Source: Candidatus Brockarchaeota archaeon
Lineage (GTDB): Archaea; Thermoproteota; EX4484-205; JAAOZP01
Length of the DNA stretch: 58,702 nucleotides
Assembly: GCA_017601345.1 (NCBI GenBank)
Contig: JAFNIT010000007.1
Location: forward strand, 1 to 58,702
Reading direction: 5' to 3'
Shown here: positions 42,913-52,701 of the stretch, piece after piece
How positions within the stretch are numbered: the first letter of the stretch is position 1
How the letters are laid out: each line of letters opens with the position of its first letter
The notes under the pieces: generated by a model
Seen by the model: only the letters and a program-made list of their open reading frames with translations
Database searches by the model: none
Told to the model about the DNA's origin: nothing
Position numbers and translations under genes: made by a program

Positions 42913-44577
42913 CTACTTAACTTTTGTCAGAAGCAATAATGCTATTGAGAATTCAATAGTTGAAACAATTATTAAGCTAGCCATGCCTAGAAGACCCGAT
43001 TGAGTGAAGAGCACGATCATACCGTAAACTATTAATGGCATCATCGTAATGAGGAAGAAAAGGATTGCTACGAGAACATAATAGATCATTTTGAAATATA
43101 TGTTTCCGGATGAAAGTCTTTGTATAAGTATTTTTGAAACGAAAATCGTCTCGATTATTATTGAAGCAATTGCGGAAAGGGTTAAAATACCGTTAAGAAC
43201 TATGAACACTGTTAAGAGATGGGACCTCATTACTGCAATTAGAAGTATCATTGTCAAAGAGGAGATGAAATAGATGATTGAGGTTAAGAGTATCTTGGCG
43301 ATTATTACCGTTTTCCTTTTTAGGGGCAGGCTTCCAGTGTAGGAGTATGCAACGTTCTCAATGCTTAAAAGCATAGGGGGAAGGATTAAAATCATCAACA
43401 AGGATATTGCTGGGAAAATCAGCAGGCTGAATGGTATATACTCGATAGGAATTGTGCTTTGGTTTAAGTTTGTCGAGCGTAGTACAGAGCTTAGGGAAAA
43501 TGTGAGAATAATGGTTTGCAGAATGGGCATTATAAGCATACTGAAATAAGATGGCGATCTTGAGGCTATTCTAAGATCCTTTTTAACTATTCCCAGCCAT
43601 GGTTCTTCGATCTTTATGAAGACTTTCCCAGCAATTACCCTAGCTCCTGCAGCAGTGCTTCCAAGACCTATACCGACTATTTTTTCCATAAGCCATTTGG
43701 AAGAGTATACTGCTAGAACAAAATAGATTAGTGAAGAGGCGATTGATAAGATGGTGATATTAGGATTATAGGTTTGAAATGTTGCTAATGAGGCTAGGAA
43801 GCCCAATGAAAACGGGTAGAGGGGTGCGAGCGCATAAGGGATGCTTTGCGCAATGGATTTCACAAACTCGGCTATGTGTGTTGTAAAGCCGAAAATCATG
43901 TACATGAGAAACATTGGGACAATCCATATCGCCATGTAGAAAAACCTTGTTAAAATCCCTAATTTAGATCCCCCGCCGCCTCGGACCGCCTTGTTATAAA
44001 ATGAGAGAGCCAGCGCGATAGAAATTGTCAATGCAAAAACCTCCGTGATGATTACGCTCCATAATACCATTAACGCTCCGGAGATTGAACCGTATGAAAG
44101 TCCGTAGGCTACGGGTATTATTAATACTGCTGCTATAAGCGGGATATCGAAAATCCTTATGAAACACATCGTTAGGATTTTTGAAACATCTTTTCTAGAA
44201 AACGGAAGCAGGATAAGAATATCTGTAACCCTGGAAGAGACAAAAGAAGTCGTAACTTGTATACCCATGAAAACTATTATAAATAGAATCGAGATGAGTA
44301 ATGTTGAAACACTGCATACAGCAGCCAACTCTCTATCAACTTTAAAAAGAACTCCAGAGAAAAACGTAAAGCCACTCATAAATCCGATGAAGAAAGCCAT
44401 CATGACCTTGTTTAAGACTACGTTGAATTCAACATTTTTAGCAATCGATTCGATATTTTTCCCAACGTCCTTCGGTGATTGAGGTAGCAATCCTCCAGTG
44501 CGGAAGGAGAAAACTGATTGGAAAACTATCTCCCTGTAAACCTTTTTCGACAGCTGCCAGAGTTCAGAATTATTCAT
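42913..44577 (-). CDS. ABC-2-type transporter permease, subunit 1
   Basis: This 554-aa paralogue of the next gene begins NNSELWQLSKKVYREIVFQS and has about twelve membrane segments. It shares WLGIVKKDLRIASRSP and SIENVAYSYTGSLPLKRKTV with subunit 2. It starts only 5 nt after the ATPase gene ends, so the three are co-transcribed. Two different permeases with one ATPase imply a heterodimeric membrane core with two copies of the same ATPase. Confidence 0.82.
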   Translation of the reverse strand: MNNSELWQLSKKVYREIVFQSVFSFRTGGLLPQSPKDVGKNIESIAKNVEFNVVLNKVMMAFFIGFMSGFTFFSGVLFKVDRELAAVCSVSTLLISILFIIVFMGIQVTTSFVSSRVTDILILLPFSRKDVSKILTMCFIRIFDIPLIAAVLIIPVAYGLSYGSISGALMVLWSVIITEVFALTISIALALSFYNKAVRGGGGSKLGILTRFFYMAIWIVPMFLMYMIFGFTTHIAEFVKSIAQSIPYALAPLYPFSLGFLASLATFQTYNPNITILSIASSLIYFVLAVYSSKWLMEKIVGIGLGSTAAGARVIAGKVFIKIEEPWLGIVKKDLRIASRSPSYFSMLIMPILQTIILTFSLSSVLRSTNLNQSTIPIEYIPFSLLIFPAISLLMILILPPMLLSIENVAYSYTGSLPLKRKTVIIAKILLTSIIYFISSLTMILLIAVMRSHLLTVFIVLNGILTLSAIASIIIETIFVSKILIQRLSSGNIYFKMIYYVLVAILFFLITMMPLIVYGMIVLFTQSGLLGMASLIIVSTIEFSIALLLLTKVK

Positions 44578-44582
44578 TAACC

Positions 44583-45365
44583 CTATGCCTCCAATGCTTT
44601 AACTATCTCCTGGACTCCAGCCTCCTGCTCAGTCACTTTCAAGAATATTTCCTCTAAGGAGCCTTCCGCGCTCTTAACTAGTTTTCGAAGACCATCGACT
44701 GTACCCTCACCAACCATCCTCCCCCTGTTTATTATACCCACTCTCGTACAGAGTCTTTCGGCAACCTCCATGATGTGTGTTGAAAAAATCACTGCACCAC
44801 CCTTGCTCGCGTGGAAAATCAACAGTTCCTTGAGTATTTTAGATGAGAACGCGTCAAGCCCTATCAGGGGCTCGTCTAGAATTAGGAGCCTTGGCTCATG
44901 CATCAGAGCCGCTACTATCGCGACCTTCTGCTTATTCCCCTTGGAAAGGGCTGCAATAGGTGTGTCGAAATACTCTCTGAGTTGAAACGCTGAAACCAGT
45001 TTCTCAAGCCGCGTGTTAACCGTGTCTGCGTTTAGACGCCTAATGGAGGCGACGAATTCTAAGAATTCCCTTGGGGTCAGAGAATCCATTAGAATTACTT
45101 CTTCAGGAACATACCCTATCATGCTTTTCACAGCAATTTCGTCAGAAATAGGCTTGCCGAAGACCTCGATCCTTCCAGAGGCAGGTTGCACCAAGCCTAT
45201 GATGGTCTTAAGAGTGCTTGTTTTACCTGCTCCGTTGGGTCCCAGCAATCCGTATATTTCTCCAGGATTAACCACAAAAGAAATGTTGTCGACTGCTACG
45301 AATGACCCATACTTGACTGTGAGTCCTTGGATAAACAGTGGGGGAGCTGTCGTTCCATTTGGCAA
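44583..45365 (-). CDS. ABC transporter ATP-binding protein
   Basis: This 260-aa nucleotide-binding subunit has Walker A GPNGAGKTS (42-50), signature LSKGNKQ (140-146), Walker B LLILDE (160-165) and switch His in STH (H197). It belongs to the ABC-2 (DrrA/CcmA-like) exporter group. The signature has K and N in place of the second G and G of LSGGQ, which is common in this group. The start is a TTG at 45365. It powers the two permeases directly downstream. Confidence 0.9.
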   Translation of the reverse strand: MPNGTTAPPLFIQGLTVKYGSFVAVDNISFVVNPGEIYGLLGPNGAGKTSTLKTIIGLVQPASGRIEVFGKPISDEIAVKSMIGYVPEEVILMDSLTPREFLEFVASIRRLNADTVNTRLEKLVSAFQLREYFDTPIAALSKGNKQKVAIVAALMHEPRLLILDEPLIGLDAFSSKILKELLIFHASKGGAVIFSTHIMEVAERLCTRVGIINRGRMVGEGTVDGLRKLVKSAEGSLEEIFLKVTEQEAGVQEIVKALEA

Positions 45366-45413
45366 TTTGATTATGCATGATTCAATAACTTTTTAAATCT
45401 TACTTTGTCTAAT

Positions 45414-47237
45414 TTAATTGACGCTTATTGAACTCGTTTTACTTACGATTTCAGGAGCAATACCGAACTGGAGCTCATACAGTTTAGCGTAAGCACCCTT
45501 CTTTAATAGGAGCTCCTCATGAGTGCCTTCTTCAACTATCTTGCCGTTTTCTATGAAGACTATTCTGTTAGCAAGTCTGACTGTTGAAAGCCTATGAGCA
45601 ACTATTATGCATGTCCTTCCCTTCATAAGTCTTATCATCGCCTTTTGGAGAAGGGACTCAGTATATGAGTCTAAGCTGCTGGTTGCTTCGTCCAGTATGA
45701 GTATCTTCGGGTTCTTCAACATGGCTCTTGCAAAGCTTATCAATTGCCTCTGCCCCACTGAGAGGTTTCCTCCCCCGATAGATATTACTGTATCATACTT
45801 CTGCGGCAAACTCTCTATGAGCTCGTTTAAACCGAGTTCTGAAACAACCTTCTTAACGTCTTCATCAGAGGCTTCAGGGTTACCTAGCCTTATGTTCTCC
45901 AAAACAGTTTCGTTGAAAAGCACGGGCTCTTGAGGAACTATCGCCATCTGTTTCCTAAGCGATTGAAACCTGAATTCCTTAACGTTGTATCCGTCTATTA
46001 ACACTTCTCCGGATTTTGGATCATAGAGCCTCATTATCAGATTGGTTAATGTTGTTTTCCCAGCACCGGTAGGCCCGACTATCGCAACTATTTCGCCTGG
46101 CTCGACTTTGAAGTCTAGACCTTGGAAAACAGGGTTGCCGTCGTAATCGAAATATATATTTCTAAGTTCAATTCTACCCGATTTTATCTCTATCCACTTT
46201 GCTTCAGTAGACTCCTTGACAACGGGTTTTACTTGAAGAAACAGGTACACTCTTTCAGCAGCTGCCAATGCCGCCTGCAGAGTGCTGTAGAAAGTTGTCA
46301 GTGTGATTATCGGTCTGTAGAACATCTCAGCATATCCGAAGAAGGCGATTAATACTCCAATGCTTATCTCCCCGGATGCGACTAGACTCCCACCGTAGAG
46401 TATCAGTATAACGTAAGAGAGAGCTCTAACAGCGTCAAGCGAGGGCTGAATCATCGCGAAAACAATCCTCGCCTTAATGTTTGCCCTCATTGTTTCTGAG
46501 CTGAGCCTGTCGAAGGATACGGTGTCTACGCTTCTCCTTTCGACAAACGATTGCGAGACCCTTGAGCCTGAGACGCTCTGCTCAACGCTACTAGTCAATT
46601 CGCTAAGTTTCTCCCGAGTAAGCCTATAAGCCTGTCTCGTTTTTCTAGCCAGATAGCTGGATAAGAGTAGCATCAAGGGAACTATTGAAGCAGTGGCAAG
46701 GCTCAACCCTAGATGCATGTTAAGCATCATGTAGAGAGAGCCTAATAGTGTCAAGGAGTTTATGAGTACCTCTATCGTGCCAGATGTGGTTACGTCTCCG
46801 ATAGCGTTTATATCGTTAACTATGAGCGATATCATTTTTCCAGTTCTCTCAATATTCATGTAAGCAACATCCATATCCTCCATATGTTTGAAGACGGCAC
46901 TCCTCATATTATAAAGGAGTTTTTGATTTAAACTTCCAGATAGAATACCTCTTAAAAACCCCAGAAACCACCCTCCGGCAGCAATTAAAACGAGGATTAA
47001 AACATACCTACCTACAGCATCCACATCTCCACGCGTTATGCCTTCGTCAATAAGAAGCTTACTTACGTAGGGGCTGACCACATTCACTAAGAGTGAAACT
47101 AATGCAATTAATGCCAGTAAGATGACTCTAGCCTTCATTGGATATAGCCAACGGAGGAGCCATGAGACAAGTACCCCAGTAGCTACTTCCTTAGGCTTCC
47201 CCTCAGCCCCGGCAGCATGATGGAAGTGCCAAGCCAT
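45414..47237 (-). CDS. ABC exporter half-transporter with consensus catalytic ATPase residues
   Basis: Six membrane helices (about 45-330) precede an ATPase domain with, by numbering from an ATG at 47264, Walker A GPTGAGKTT (397-405), signature LSVGQ (501-505), Walker B ILILDE (521-526) and switch H557 (AHRLST). The ATG at 47237 (MAWHFHHAAGAEG) is preferred because AGGAGGTGG lies about 9 nt upstream, giving 607 aa. It carries the catalytic Glu and His, while its signature is altered from LSGGQ to LSVGQ. It pairs with the next gene upstream to form an asymmetric heterodimer. Confidence 0.88.
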   Translation of the reverse strand: MAWHFHHAAGAEGKPKEVATGVLVSWLLRWLYPMKARVILLALIALVSLLVNVVSPYVSKLLIDEGITRGDVDAVGRYVLILVLIAAGGWFLGFLRGILSGSLNQKLLYNMRSAVFKHMEDMDVAYMNIERTGKMISLIVNDINAIGDVTTSGTIEVLINSLTLLGSLYMMLNMHLGLSLATASIVPLMLLLSSYLARKTRQAYRLTREKLSELTSSVEQSVSGSRVSQSFVERRSVDTVSFDRLSSETMRANIKARIVFAMIQPSLDAVRALSYVILILYGGSLVASGEISIGVLIAFFGYAEMFYRPIITLTTFYSTLQAALAAAERVYLFLQVKPVVKESTEAKWIEIKSGRIELRNIYFDYDGNPVFQGLDFKVEPGEIVAIVGPTGAGKTTLTNLIMRLYDPKSGEVLIDGYNVKEFRFQSLRKQMAIVPQEPVLFNETVLENIRLGNPEASDEDVKKVVSELGLNELIESLPQKYDTVISIGGGNLSVGQRQLISFARAMLKNPKILILDEATSSLDSYTESLLQKAMIRLMKGRTCIIVAHRLSTVRLANRIVFIENGKIVEEGTHEELLLKKGAYAKLYELQFGIAPEIVSKTSSISVN

Positions 47238-47238
47238 C

Positions 47239-48984
47239 TTACTTAACCACCTCCTGAGCAGCATACTGAGTCAGATACAGCCGAGCGTATGCTCCCCCTT
47301 TCCTTACGAGTTCTTCATGAGTCCCGTCTTCAATAACTCTGCCGTTTTCCACCACTATTATTCTTTCAGCAAGCTTAAGCGTGGATAATCTCTGAGTTAT
47401 AATGAATACAGTCTTATCCTTGACTAATTCTTTAAGGGACTCATATATTTCTCTCTCAGTTTCAGAGTCTACGCTTGAAGTGGAATCATCCAGTATAAGT
47501 ATTGAGGGATTAACTAAAAGAGCTCTAGCTATTGCTATTCTCTGCCTCTGACCGCCTGAAAGCGTTACACCTCTTTCACCCACTACTGTATCATACCCGT
47601 TTGGGAGGCTAATTATGTAGTCATGTATTCGAGCAATCTTCGCAACCCTTTCAATTTCCTCCAAAGTAGCGTTTGGTTTACCGTAAGCAATGTTCTCCCT
47701 TATTGAAGTTGGGAAGAGGAATACGTCTTGATGCACTATGCCAATGTTTCTTCTAAGCGAGCTTATCTTAACATCCCTTATGTCAACCCCGTCTATGAGT
47801 ATACGGCCCTCCTGAGGATCGTAGAACCTAGGTATCAGCTTCACTATCGTACTCTTACCAGAGCCTGTTGCCCCCACTATAGCAACCTTTTCACCCGGCT
47901 TTACTTCGAAGCTTAGCCCCTTGAGAACAGTTTTATCCTCATATCCAAAGGTAACGTTTTCAAAACGTACTTCTCCCTTAACTTTCCCCAAATCTATCGC
48001 GTTAGGCTTCTCCTTAACCTCAGGCTCAGTATCTAAGACTTCAAATATTCTCCTTGCGGAAATCATCGCCTCCGCATACCTAGAGAGGACGAAGCCTATT
48101 GACATTATTGGCCAGACGAGCATGCCTAGGTACATAGTGAAAGTAACCAATTGGCCTAGAGTTATACCACCAGCTATGACTTGAATACCTCCGTACCAGT
48201 ATAATACTGCAGAGCCCACTCCAACTATTAGTCCCAATGAAGGCCAGGTTATCGCGCTTAGAAAAGTTATTCTCATCCCTATGTTATAAATTTCTACGTT
48301 TTTTCTATCGAATTTTTTAAACATCTCGTTTTCAACCCCCAGCGCTTTCAAAACCTTGAATCCAGAGACTCCTTCTTGAATGATTGTGCTCATTCCACTT
48401 ATCTCAATCCAATTCTTCTCGAATAAGGGTCTTACAAAGCGGTTAAAAAATAGAGACACTAATAATATGAAGGGGGTTGCTGTCAAGGCGATGAGTGCAA
48501 GCCTTAGATTGGTTGCTAAGAGTATTCCCGCCACAGTTACGAGTGTGGATAATGAGGCTATGAGGTTTGGAATTGCAAAGCCAAGCATTCCTCCGATGTT
48601 CTCAGTGTCTCTAGAAACCCGGCTTATGATTTGACCAGCGTCAATCTTATCGTAAAAACTATAGGATAAGTCCTGCAAATGTTTGTATATGCTGACTCTT
48701 ATCCTGTAGACAACTTTCTGAGACATTAATCCGCTCAAATACTCCCTAACAAATGAAACTGCTCCGGAGGATAGTGTCAAAAGTATTATGGCTGTTGCGT
48801 AAACCCATAATTCTGAAGAAGATTTTAAGACGGCAATGTCCACAACTCTTCCAGCTATTACCGGACCCATAATGTTTAGAAAAGTACCTATTATAATCAG
48901 TATCAAAACTCCGCACAATAGCTTTCTCTCTCGTGCAACATAACCCATAATTCTTCGAAACAAGTGTTTTGAACCACTCGGCAT
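47239..48984 (-). CDS. ABC exporter half-transporter with degenerate ATPase site
   Basis: This partner of the preceding gene has six membrane helices and an ATPase domain. By numbering from the upstream TTG at 49059, Walker A is GATGSGKST (396-404), the signature LSGGQ (500-504) is canonical, Walker B is LILDD (521-525) with Asp instead of the catalytic Glu, and the switch residue is Gln (ITQRLST) instead of His. The same substitutions mark the degenerate half of TM287/288-type exporters. The ATG at 48984 (MPSGSKHLFRRIMG, 581 aa) is a more natural start. It probably exports lipids or drugs. Confidence 0.87.
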   Translation of the reverse strand: MPSGSKHLFRRIMGYVARERKLLCGVLILIIIGTFLNIMGPVIAGRVVDIAVLKSSSELWVYATAIILLTLSSGAVSFVREYLSGLMSQKVVYRIRVSIYKHLQDLSYSFYDKIDAGQIISRVSRDTENIGGMLGFAIPNLIASLSTLVTVAGILLATNLRLALIALTATPFILLVSLFFNRFVRPLFEKNWIEISGMSTIIQEGVSGFKVLKALGVENEMFKKFDRKNVEIYNIGMRITFLSAITWPSLGLIVGVGSAVLYWYGGIQVIAGGITLGQLVTFTMYLGMLVWPIMSIGFVLSRYAEAMISARRIFEVLDTEPEVKEKPNAIDLGKVKGEVRFENVTFGYEDKTVLKGLSFEVKPGEKVAIVGATGSGKSTIVKLIPRFYDPQEGRILIDGVDIRDVKISSLRRNIGIVHQDVFLFPTSIRENIAYGKPNATLEEIERVAKIARIHDYIISLPNGYDTVVGERGVTLSGGQRQRIAIARALLVNPSILILDDSTSSVDSETEREIYESLKELVKDKTVFIITQRLSTLKLAERIIVVENGRVIEDGTHEELVRKGGAYARLYLTQYAAQEVVK

Positions 48985-49263
48985 CTGAACAGCAAATAAG
49001 AAACTGTTTATTTGTTTTATGGTTTGTGTTTTTGTTCCCACCAGTATTGGTTCTGGCAAAATTGTTGATCGCGCTTCTGAAAGACCCTTTCAAATATATC
49101 AAAAAGGATTTATTTTTTATGGAAGTTTAACATTTATTTCCATCAGCCAAAAACTGGAATATAAAACGGCAATATTTTAAAAGATTCTGTAAAAGATGCT
49201 TTGAAAATATTTTGAAAACAATTCTGAAAGAAAGCAATTTATCGCAGAAGATAAGATGTAAGC

Positions 49264-49283
49264 CGGGGGGAGGGGGGAAGGAA
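49264..49283 (+). other. G-rich purine tract before the gene at 49285
   Basis: Two runs of six G separated by one A, followed by AAGGAAGG, sit directly before a GTG start. The tract contains strong ribosome-binding-site matches and could also fold as a G-quadruplex. It stands out in this AT-rich window. Confidence 0.5.
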
Positions 49284-49284
49284 G

Positions 49285-49998
49285 GTGGAGGAGGCCAGCC
49301 TCCTCGCTTTACCTAAGAAATTCTCAGGATTGGCATGGGAGGGCACTGGCTTCCCCGCCTTCAAACATGATTTTAGAAAGAATTTTGGATTGATTAATTT
49401 CTACATTATTCCAGTAGACGATAATGAGAATATTATAGTTGAAGGCACCACCTTGGAGGACGGGTTTACGGTCTACGTGCATAATTACACGGGTTTTTTC
49501 AGGAAACCGGTAGAGGGGAGAATTAATGAAGGCAAAAACCCTGTTCCAGTAAGGGTCTGGAGGGTGGTTGATAACCTTACAGGCGACTGGGTGGAGCAGG
49601 AATACGTAATAGTCTTAATTACTCAGAACTATTTTGGAACGGGGCTGATTAAAGTGAAGCCGGATAAGCCAGTTATGAATATTCAAGTTAAGATCCGGGT
49701 TAGTAAGAAAGTGCATAGTTACGTCTGTGGAGAATCGTTAAAGCCTCCGATTTCACCGTCAGGAGAACTATATCCGCCGATTAAGAACAGTATTGTTGAA
49801 GAGGAAGTTAGCAGGATTAGGAAGTATCTTGCCATGCTGGATAACGAGAGGAGACGTGGCTCAATCTCTGAAGAAGCTTACAATAGGCTTAGGCAAAGAC
49901 TTGAATCAATGCTTTACGAAATATTGTTTGAAGAAGGAGTTGTAAGCAGTAAGGAGGAATTGGAGGATCCTGGTGAAGAAGCTATTCTCCAACAATAA
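49285..49998 (+). CDS. Hypothetical protein with SHOCT-like C-terminal tail
   Basis: This 237-aa protein starts with GTG at 49285 right after the G-rich tract. The N-terminal two thirds are beta-rich (GLINFYIIPVDDNENIIVEG, then TVYVHNYTGFFRKPVEGRIN) and look like a small-molecule or carbohydrate-binding sandwich without a firm match. The tail (about 173-215) reads EEEVSRIRKYLAMLDNERRR and SISEEAYNRLRQRLE, a SHOCT-like short helical motif. Nearly the same motif ends the membrane protein at 53718. The function is unknown. Confidence 0.65.
   Translation: MEEASLLALPKKFSGLAWEGTGFPAFKHDFRKNFGLINFYIIPVDDNENIIVEGTTLEDGFTVYVHNYTGFFRKPVEGRINEGKNPVPVRVWRVVDNLTGDWVEQEYVIVLITQNYFGTGLIKVKPDKPVMNIQVKIRVSKKVHSYVCGESLKPPISPSGELYPPIKNSIVEEEVSRIRKYLAMLDNERRRGSISEEAYNRLRQRLESMLYEILFEEGVVSSKEELEDPGEEAILQQ
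49288..49305. repeat. Perfect inverted repeat at a start codon
   Basis: GAGGAGGC, then CA, then GCCTCCTC overlaps the first codons of the gene at 49285. As RNA it would form a 7-bp GC-rich stem with a 4-nt loop next to the GTG and could hinder ribosome access; as DNA it could be an operator. Confidence 0.45.
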
Positions 49999-50172
49999 AT
50001 CGTGGATAAGAGTAGTAAGCTTTTAGTAACAACCTCTTCACCCGGCTTAATACTAATGCATAATAGTGAAGCCCTGTTCCACTTCCAAACATGCTTATTC
50101 GTATAAGAGAGAAGCCTTTTAAAAATGTGTTGAAAACCTTTAAACCAGTCATCCATCCATATTAAGAGTTAG

Positions 50173-50877
50173 TTGAATTATAGAGAAGCGTTAAGGAAGA
50201 GTGTTCACTTAGTTCTTTCATTGATACTATTATTGCCATTTATGCTAAGCCGTTTTGGGATAGATGTGAATACTGCAGTCTTCTACTCTATCCTGAGCAT
50301 ACTCTCTCTGACTTGGAATGCGACACAGATTAAAAAGCCTCTTCTACGAAGCGAGGTTAAAAAATTCATGAGGGAAAACAGGGAGAAGTTTTTCAAAGAG
50401 ATTAAAAACTTCCTTCCTTTGAAAAGCCAGGTTACAAGTCACATTCTGGATAAGATTGATGAGAAGATTAGGGGGATCGAAGAACTCGTGGATAGTCAGT
50501 TATCAGCTATGGAGAGAGATTATGAGAAGAGAGGGGGATACATAGGTTTAACCTACGGGGTACTTGGTGTGACAATATCTTACTTTCTTTTCGGAAGACA
50601 TTCTTTTTACGGAGTAGTTTCTTTAGCCACTGTTGACCTTGCATCTACGATAGTAGGCAGTTTAGCAGGGGCTCATAAGCTTCCTTTTACGGATAAGACT
50701 TTTGAAGGAAGCATCTCAGGAGCAATACTGTTCTCCATAACCCTGATCCTGATAGGCATATCCCCTTTGAATGCGTTCATTCTCTCAGTTCTTGCCGCGG
50801 TCGTTGAAGCTTACGCTATTGAAGATAACTTGCTTCTACCAATCTCAGTTTCGTTCGCAGCGACTTTCATAGTTTAA
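50173..50877 (+). CDS. Dolichol/phytol kinase-like membrane protein
   Basis: This 234-aa membrane protein has hydrophobic segments near 10-45 and five more from about 125 to 234, split by a charged helical insert (about 55-120). The C-terminal block TVDLASTIVGSLAG followed by FEGSISGAILF and VEAYAIEDNLLLPI matches the SEC59/dolichol kinase and VTE5/6 phytol kinase superfamily, which use CTP to phosphorylate polyprenols. The start is a TTG at 50173. Its 3' end overlaps the convergent hydrolase gene by 11 nt. Confidence 0.7.
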   Translation: MNYREALRKSVHLVLSLILLLPFMLSRFGIDVNTAVFYSILSILSLTWNATQIKKPLLRSEVKKFMRENREKFFKEIKNFLPLKSQVTSHILDKIDEKIRGIEELVDSQLSAMERDYEKRGGYIGLTYGVLGVTISYFLFGRHSFYGVVSLATVDLASTIVGSLAGAHKLPFTDKTFEGSISGAILFSITLILIGISPLNAFILSVLAAVVEAYAIEDNLLLPISVSFAATFIV

Positions 50878-51640
50878 AGTTCTCCTTAAACCATTCTATT
50901 GTGAGCCCTATTACTTTATCTTCCCACTCTCTTCGATTGAAAGTATGATCCGCACCCTCTATTATGACGATTTTCTTGGGGTCACCAGCCCTATCGTACA
51001 AAATTCTCGCGTGCTCAACTGGGACCACGCTGTCTTGAGAACCGTGTATTATGAGCAATGGCCTAGGGGAAATTCTTGCACAACTGTCGATTACATCATG
51101 TTTTAAAGCGTCTTCAAAAAACATTCTCCCAATTCTATAACCGCTCGGAAGATCTACGTAACCCTTTTCAATTTGGCTTAAATCTGCCCCAAACGAGTCC
51201 CTGAGACTTGATAGGAGTCTGAGGTATGCAGGCGAAGACCATGTGCAAACCGCTTTTACAATAGGATTCTGCGCAGCCGTCAGTATAGAGACTACTCCCC
51301 CAAGGCTCAGGCCAACTAGACCCATCTTCTCTCGGACAATCTCCACTCTACCCATTAAGAAGTTTAATACGGCATTAAGGTCACTAACCTCTGAGGAAAT
51401 CGTCATTTCCTCAAACTCCCCGTCGCTTTCTCCAGAGCCCCTGAAATCGAACCTTACCGCTACGAATCCTTCCTTGCTCATTTTCCTAGCAGCACGTATG
51501 AACAATCTATGGGCTTCAATCTTATTACCAGTAAAACCGTGAGAAAAGACTACTGCCGGCGCCGGTGTCTCGTTAGGAATATGGATTACGGTGGATATTC
51601 TTTCCCCCATGTTCTTTACGAATACATGTATCTCTTCCAT
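50867..51640 (-). CDS. Alpha/beta hydrolase (serine aminopeptidase/lysophospholipase-like)
   Basis: The 257-aa product has the complete triad: S112 in GLSLGG, D203 in HGSQDSVVP and H232 in GADHTFN. Oxyanion segment FSHGFTGNK and RFDFRGSGESDG are typical of the Hydrolase_4 group. Substrates are esters or peptides and cannot be predicted. No signal peptide is present. It is convergent and slightly overlapping with the dolichol-kinase-like gene. Confidence 0.85.
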   Translation of the reverse strand: MEEIHVFVKNMGERISTVIHIPNETPAPAVVFSHGFTGNKIEAHRLFIRAARKMSKEGFVAVRFDFRGSGESDGEFEEMTISSEVSDLNAVLNFLMGRVEIVREKMGLVGLSLGGVVSILTAAQNPIVKAVCTWSSPAYLRLLSSLRDSFGADLSQIEKGYVDLPSGYRIGRMFFEDALKHDVIDSCARISPRPLLIIHGSQDSVVPVEHARILYDRAGDPKKIVIIEGADHTFNRREWEDKVIGLTIEWFKENFKL

Positions 51641-51682
51641 GGTTGTGTAGCTAAAGTCCGCAATATAAATAGTTGTTTAAAA

Positions 51683-52627
51683 CTACTCGAACTCTATGGT
51701 TGCAGGAGGCTTATCCGTAATATCGTAGAGCACCCTAGTGACTCCATGCACTTCTTTCAGTATTCTGTTTCTTAATTTCTCGAGACGATGCCAGTCTAGT
51801 TTAACATACTTAGCTGACATAGCATCGTTAGACTCGACTATTCTCAGCGCAATAATGTAGCCGTATTTCCTGGAGGAGTCCTCGCCCACGCCTGTAGCCT
51901 TTCCCTCCAAAAGCACTGGGAAGGCTTGAAAACACTCGATGTCTGCAAGCTCCTCATCAACTATGAGCGTTGCCTTCTTGATTACTGAGAGCTTCTCCTC
52001 ATTAACTTCTCCCAAGATCCTGATGGATAAGCCTGGTCCCGGAAATGGCCTGCGGTTAACTATCTCATCTGGAAGCCCAAGCTCCCTAGCTACAAGCCTA
52101 ACCTGATTCTTGTACAATTCTTTCAAGGGTTCAACTATTTTAAAACCATACTTCTCCAAGGGGTTTATGCCTATTTGCTCCAGAACATTGTGCTGAGTCT
52201 TAACCCCGCCAGCGGTTTCAACTATGTCCGCAGCTATAGTACCCTGCAGGACTATGCTCGCCCCTAGTTCTCTCGCAATCTTGGAGAAAGTTCTGTAGAA
52301 GGTTTCTCTGAACGCTTTCCTCTTCTCTTCAGCATCCCTAATGCCCTTTAACGATTCCAGAAACTCTTTTTGAACATCATAAACTTTCACATCAATACCG
52401 ATTCCACGGAAGACTTTGCAAACCCTCTCCGCCTCCCCTATTCTCATGAAACCGTCTTCGAGGAATATTGCTTTCAGACTTTTCCCCAACGCCTTAAAGC
52501 CTAAGACTGCGGTTACTGAGCTGTCGACGCCACCAGAGAGAGCGACAATCGCCACATCGTCCCTCACTTCATTCTTAATAAAAGCTATTTTCTCTTCGAT
52601 GAATTTTTTGGAGTTGAATCGAATCAT
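51683..52627 (-). CDS. guaAb: GMP synthase, ATP-pyrophosphatase subunit (GuaAb)
   Basis: This 314-aa PP-loop enzyme has SGGVDSS (31-37), the QGTIAADIVETAGG block, FPGPGLSIRILGE and the C-terminal dimerisation region ending KPPATIEFE. It adenylylates XMP and aminates it with ammonia from the separate glutaminase subunit, the usual two-gene arrangement of archaea. The glutaminase gene is not in this window. The PP-loop and the PGPGL motif leave little doubt. Confidence 0.95.
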   Translation of the reverse strand: MIRFNSKKFIEEKIAFIKNEVRDDVAIVALSGGVDSSVTAVLGFKALGKSLKAIFLEDGFMRIGEAERVCKVFRGIGIDVKVYDVQKEFLESLKGIRDAEEKRKAFRETFYRTFSKIARELGASIVLQGTIAADIVETAGGVKTQHNVLEQIGINPLEKYGFKIVEPLKELYKNQVRLVARELGLPDEIVNRRPFPGPGLSIRILGEVNEEKLSVIKKATLIVDEELADIECFQAFPVLLEGKATGVGEDSSRKYGYIIALRIVESNDAMSAKYVKLDWHRLEKLRNRILKEVHGVTRVLYDITDKPPATIEFE

Positions 52628-52701
52628 GCAGTTCGCTAATAATAGCCTTATTTAAGCTTTTTTAAGAAACGATCGATTTCTTATCGAGCAGCATCTAAAA
52701 A

